Assembly (NCBI GenBank): GCA_011176655.1
Contig: DUEB01000019.1
Coordinates: 1-7,230, forward strand
Source of the DNA: Dehalococcoidia bacterium
Lineage (GTDB): Bacteria > Chloroflexota > Dehalococcoidia > Dehalococcoidales > UBA5760
Reading direction: 5' to 3'
DNA length: 7,230 bases
The stretch's first letter is position 1. The number at the start of each line of letters is the position of its first letter. Positions 6,394 to 7,230 of the stretch are shown here, piece by piece. The position numbers were made by a program, and so were the translations under genes. A model generated the notes under the pieces. The model was not told the DNA's origin. It did no database searches and saw only the letters and a list, made by a program, of their open reading frames with translations.

Positions 6394-7224
6394 ATGCTTA
6401 CGAAAAGGGCCATAACCTCCATCTGGTATGTCGCTCTGATATCGGTCATCGTCTGGTTTGGCGGCGAGCCGGGGTTTACCGCACTGACGGTTGTCCTGGG
6501 GGTCCTGGCCGCCCTCGAATTCTACCGCATGGTAGCCGCCAGCAAAAGACCACCACTCACCTACTTCGGGCTGGTGTGGACGGCGCTCTTTATCCTCAGC
6601 CGTAGTTCAGGGCTCCTCTCCCTCCTGGAGACCCGCTTCAACCCTGAACTAATTACCCCGCTGCTCCTGACCTCGGCGCTGGTGCTGTCTCTCATCGGCC
6701 TCTTGGTGCGCCGCCAGAAAGAGGGGGCTTTTACCAGTTGGGTATGGACTATTGCCGGCATCCTCTATATCGGCTGGCTCTTAAGCCACCTGGTCGCATT
6801 AAGAGGCCTGGACAGCGGGCGAAACCTGGTATTTCTGGTTCTTTTCGTTACCTGGATTTCCGATACCACCGCCTTCCTCGTCGGCCGGAGGTTCGGACGG
6901 CACAAAATGGCTCCGGCTATCAGCCCGGCCAAGACCTGGGAAGGGACTATGGGCGGGGTATGCGGCGCCATCGTGGTGAGCATCCTCTTTTTCACCCCCA
7001 CCCTTTTCCAGCTACCGCTCGGCTGCGGGCAGGTAATCATCCTGAGCGTGCTGGTCAGTATTCTGGGGCAGGTGGGCGACCTCATCGAGTCCCTGCTCAA
7101 GCGAAACCTGGGGGTCAAAGACTCAGGCAGGCTGATGCCGGGGCACGGCGGCGTCCTTGACCGAATCGACAGCCTCATACTGGCTGGCATCGTGGTATAC
7201 TATTATGCGATATGGGTAATGTAG
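6394..7224 (+). CDS. cdsA: Phosphatidate cytidylyltransferase (CDP-diglyceride synthase)
   Basis: Encodes 276 aa of CdsA, an inner-membrane enzyme that converts phosphatidic acid and CTP into CDP-diacylglycerol, the branch point of phospholipid synthesis. About eight or nine hydrophobic membrane segments are visible, beginning at about residues 7-23. The cytidylyltransferase signature is complete at 233-259: S233, K236, R237, K242, D243, H251, G252, G253, D256, R257 and D259. Upstream of it are 'SDTTAFLVGRRFGRHKMAP' and 'SPAKTWEGTMGG'. Length agrees with E. coli (285 aa). The frame stays open to TTG 6355 and ATG 6361. I prefer ATG 6394 because 'MLTKRAITSIW' matches the usual short basic N-terminus before the first membrane helix. 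No strong Shine-Dalgarno distinguishes them. It follows uppS after 77-116 nt, a longer gap than elsewhere in the operon, and ends 6 nt before the window edge. uppS-cdsA adjacency is common in bacteria; often dxr follows, which cannot be checked here. Confidence 0.96.
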   Translation: MLTKRAITSIWYVALISVIVWFGGEPGFTALTVVLGVLAALEFYRMVAASKRPPLTYFGLVWTALFILSRSSGLLSLLETRFNPELITPLLLTSALVLSLIGLLVRRQKEGAFTSWVWTIAGILYIGWLLSHLVALRGLDSGRNLVFLVLFVTWISDTTAFLVGRRFGRHKMAPAISPAKTWEGTMGGVCGAIVVSILFFTPTLFQLPLGCGQVIILSVLVSILGQVGDLIESLLKRNLGVKDSGRLMPGHGGVLDRIDSLILAGIVVYYYAIWVM

Positions 7225-7230
7225 TTAAGA

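Noticed and set aside
6738..7190. Alternative-frame open stretches within cdsA on both strands
   Set aside because: They overlap the complete CdsA signature; composition is Pro/Arg-rich as expected of out-of-frame GC-rich sequence.

Overview
The window looks like a bacterial chromosome segment of moderately high GC, with housekeeping genes packed closely together. The strongest anchor is a + strand cluster from 2921 to the right edge, in the order rpsB - tsf - pyrH - frr - uppS - cdsA. This is the classic ribosome / nucleotide / isoprenoid-lipid operon order. The unusually short, single-core EF-Ts (168 aa), heavy use of TTG starts and small unassigned conserved-looking proteins fit a Chloroflexota bacterium, possibly Dehalococcoidia. 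That placement is an inference from remembered family features; no phylogeny was run.

Left part (2-2370): two short minus-strand genes, a TPR-repeat protein (296-838) followed by a small beta-rich, SH3-like protein (2-256), run toward the left edge. Diverging from them on the + strand are a DUF72/YecE-type TIM-barrel protein (978-1871) and a YfcE/MJ0936-type metallophosphoesterase (1900-2370). The two gene pairs share one intergenic region (839-977). In it the predicted -35 hexamers of the two promoters overlap almost completely.

Middle (2371-2920): a 113-aa protein of unknown function (2409-2750, minus strand) converges on the phosphoesterase gene and diverges from rpsB. An AT-rich stretch (about 2757-2900) carries one good promoter facing each way.

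Right part (2921-7224): the rpsB promoter (TTGCTG-17-TATACT with an extended -10 TG) has a very short predicted leader. S2 and EF-Ts support translation, UMP kinase makes UDP, RRF recycles ribosomes, UppS makes undecaprenyl diphosphate for cell-wall carriers, and CdsA makes CDP-diacylglycerol for phospholipids. The genes lie 4-18 nt apart as far as uppS; a looser gap of 77-116 nt precedes cdsA. The cluster probably continues beyond the window, since there is no terminator after cdsA before the sequence ends.

There are no tRNA or rRNA genes, CRISPR arrays, insertion sequences or phage genes that I can see, and no gene-free stretch longer than about 170 bases. I do not see a novel multi-gene system. 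The points most worth checking are the overlapping divergent promoters, the TTG starts of rpsB and tsf, the minimal EF-Ts and the three small or unassigned proteins.
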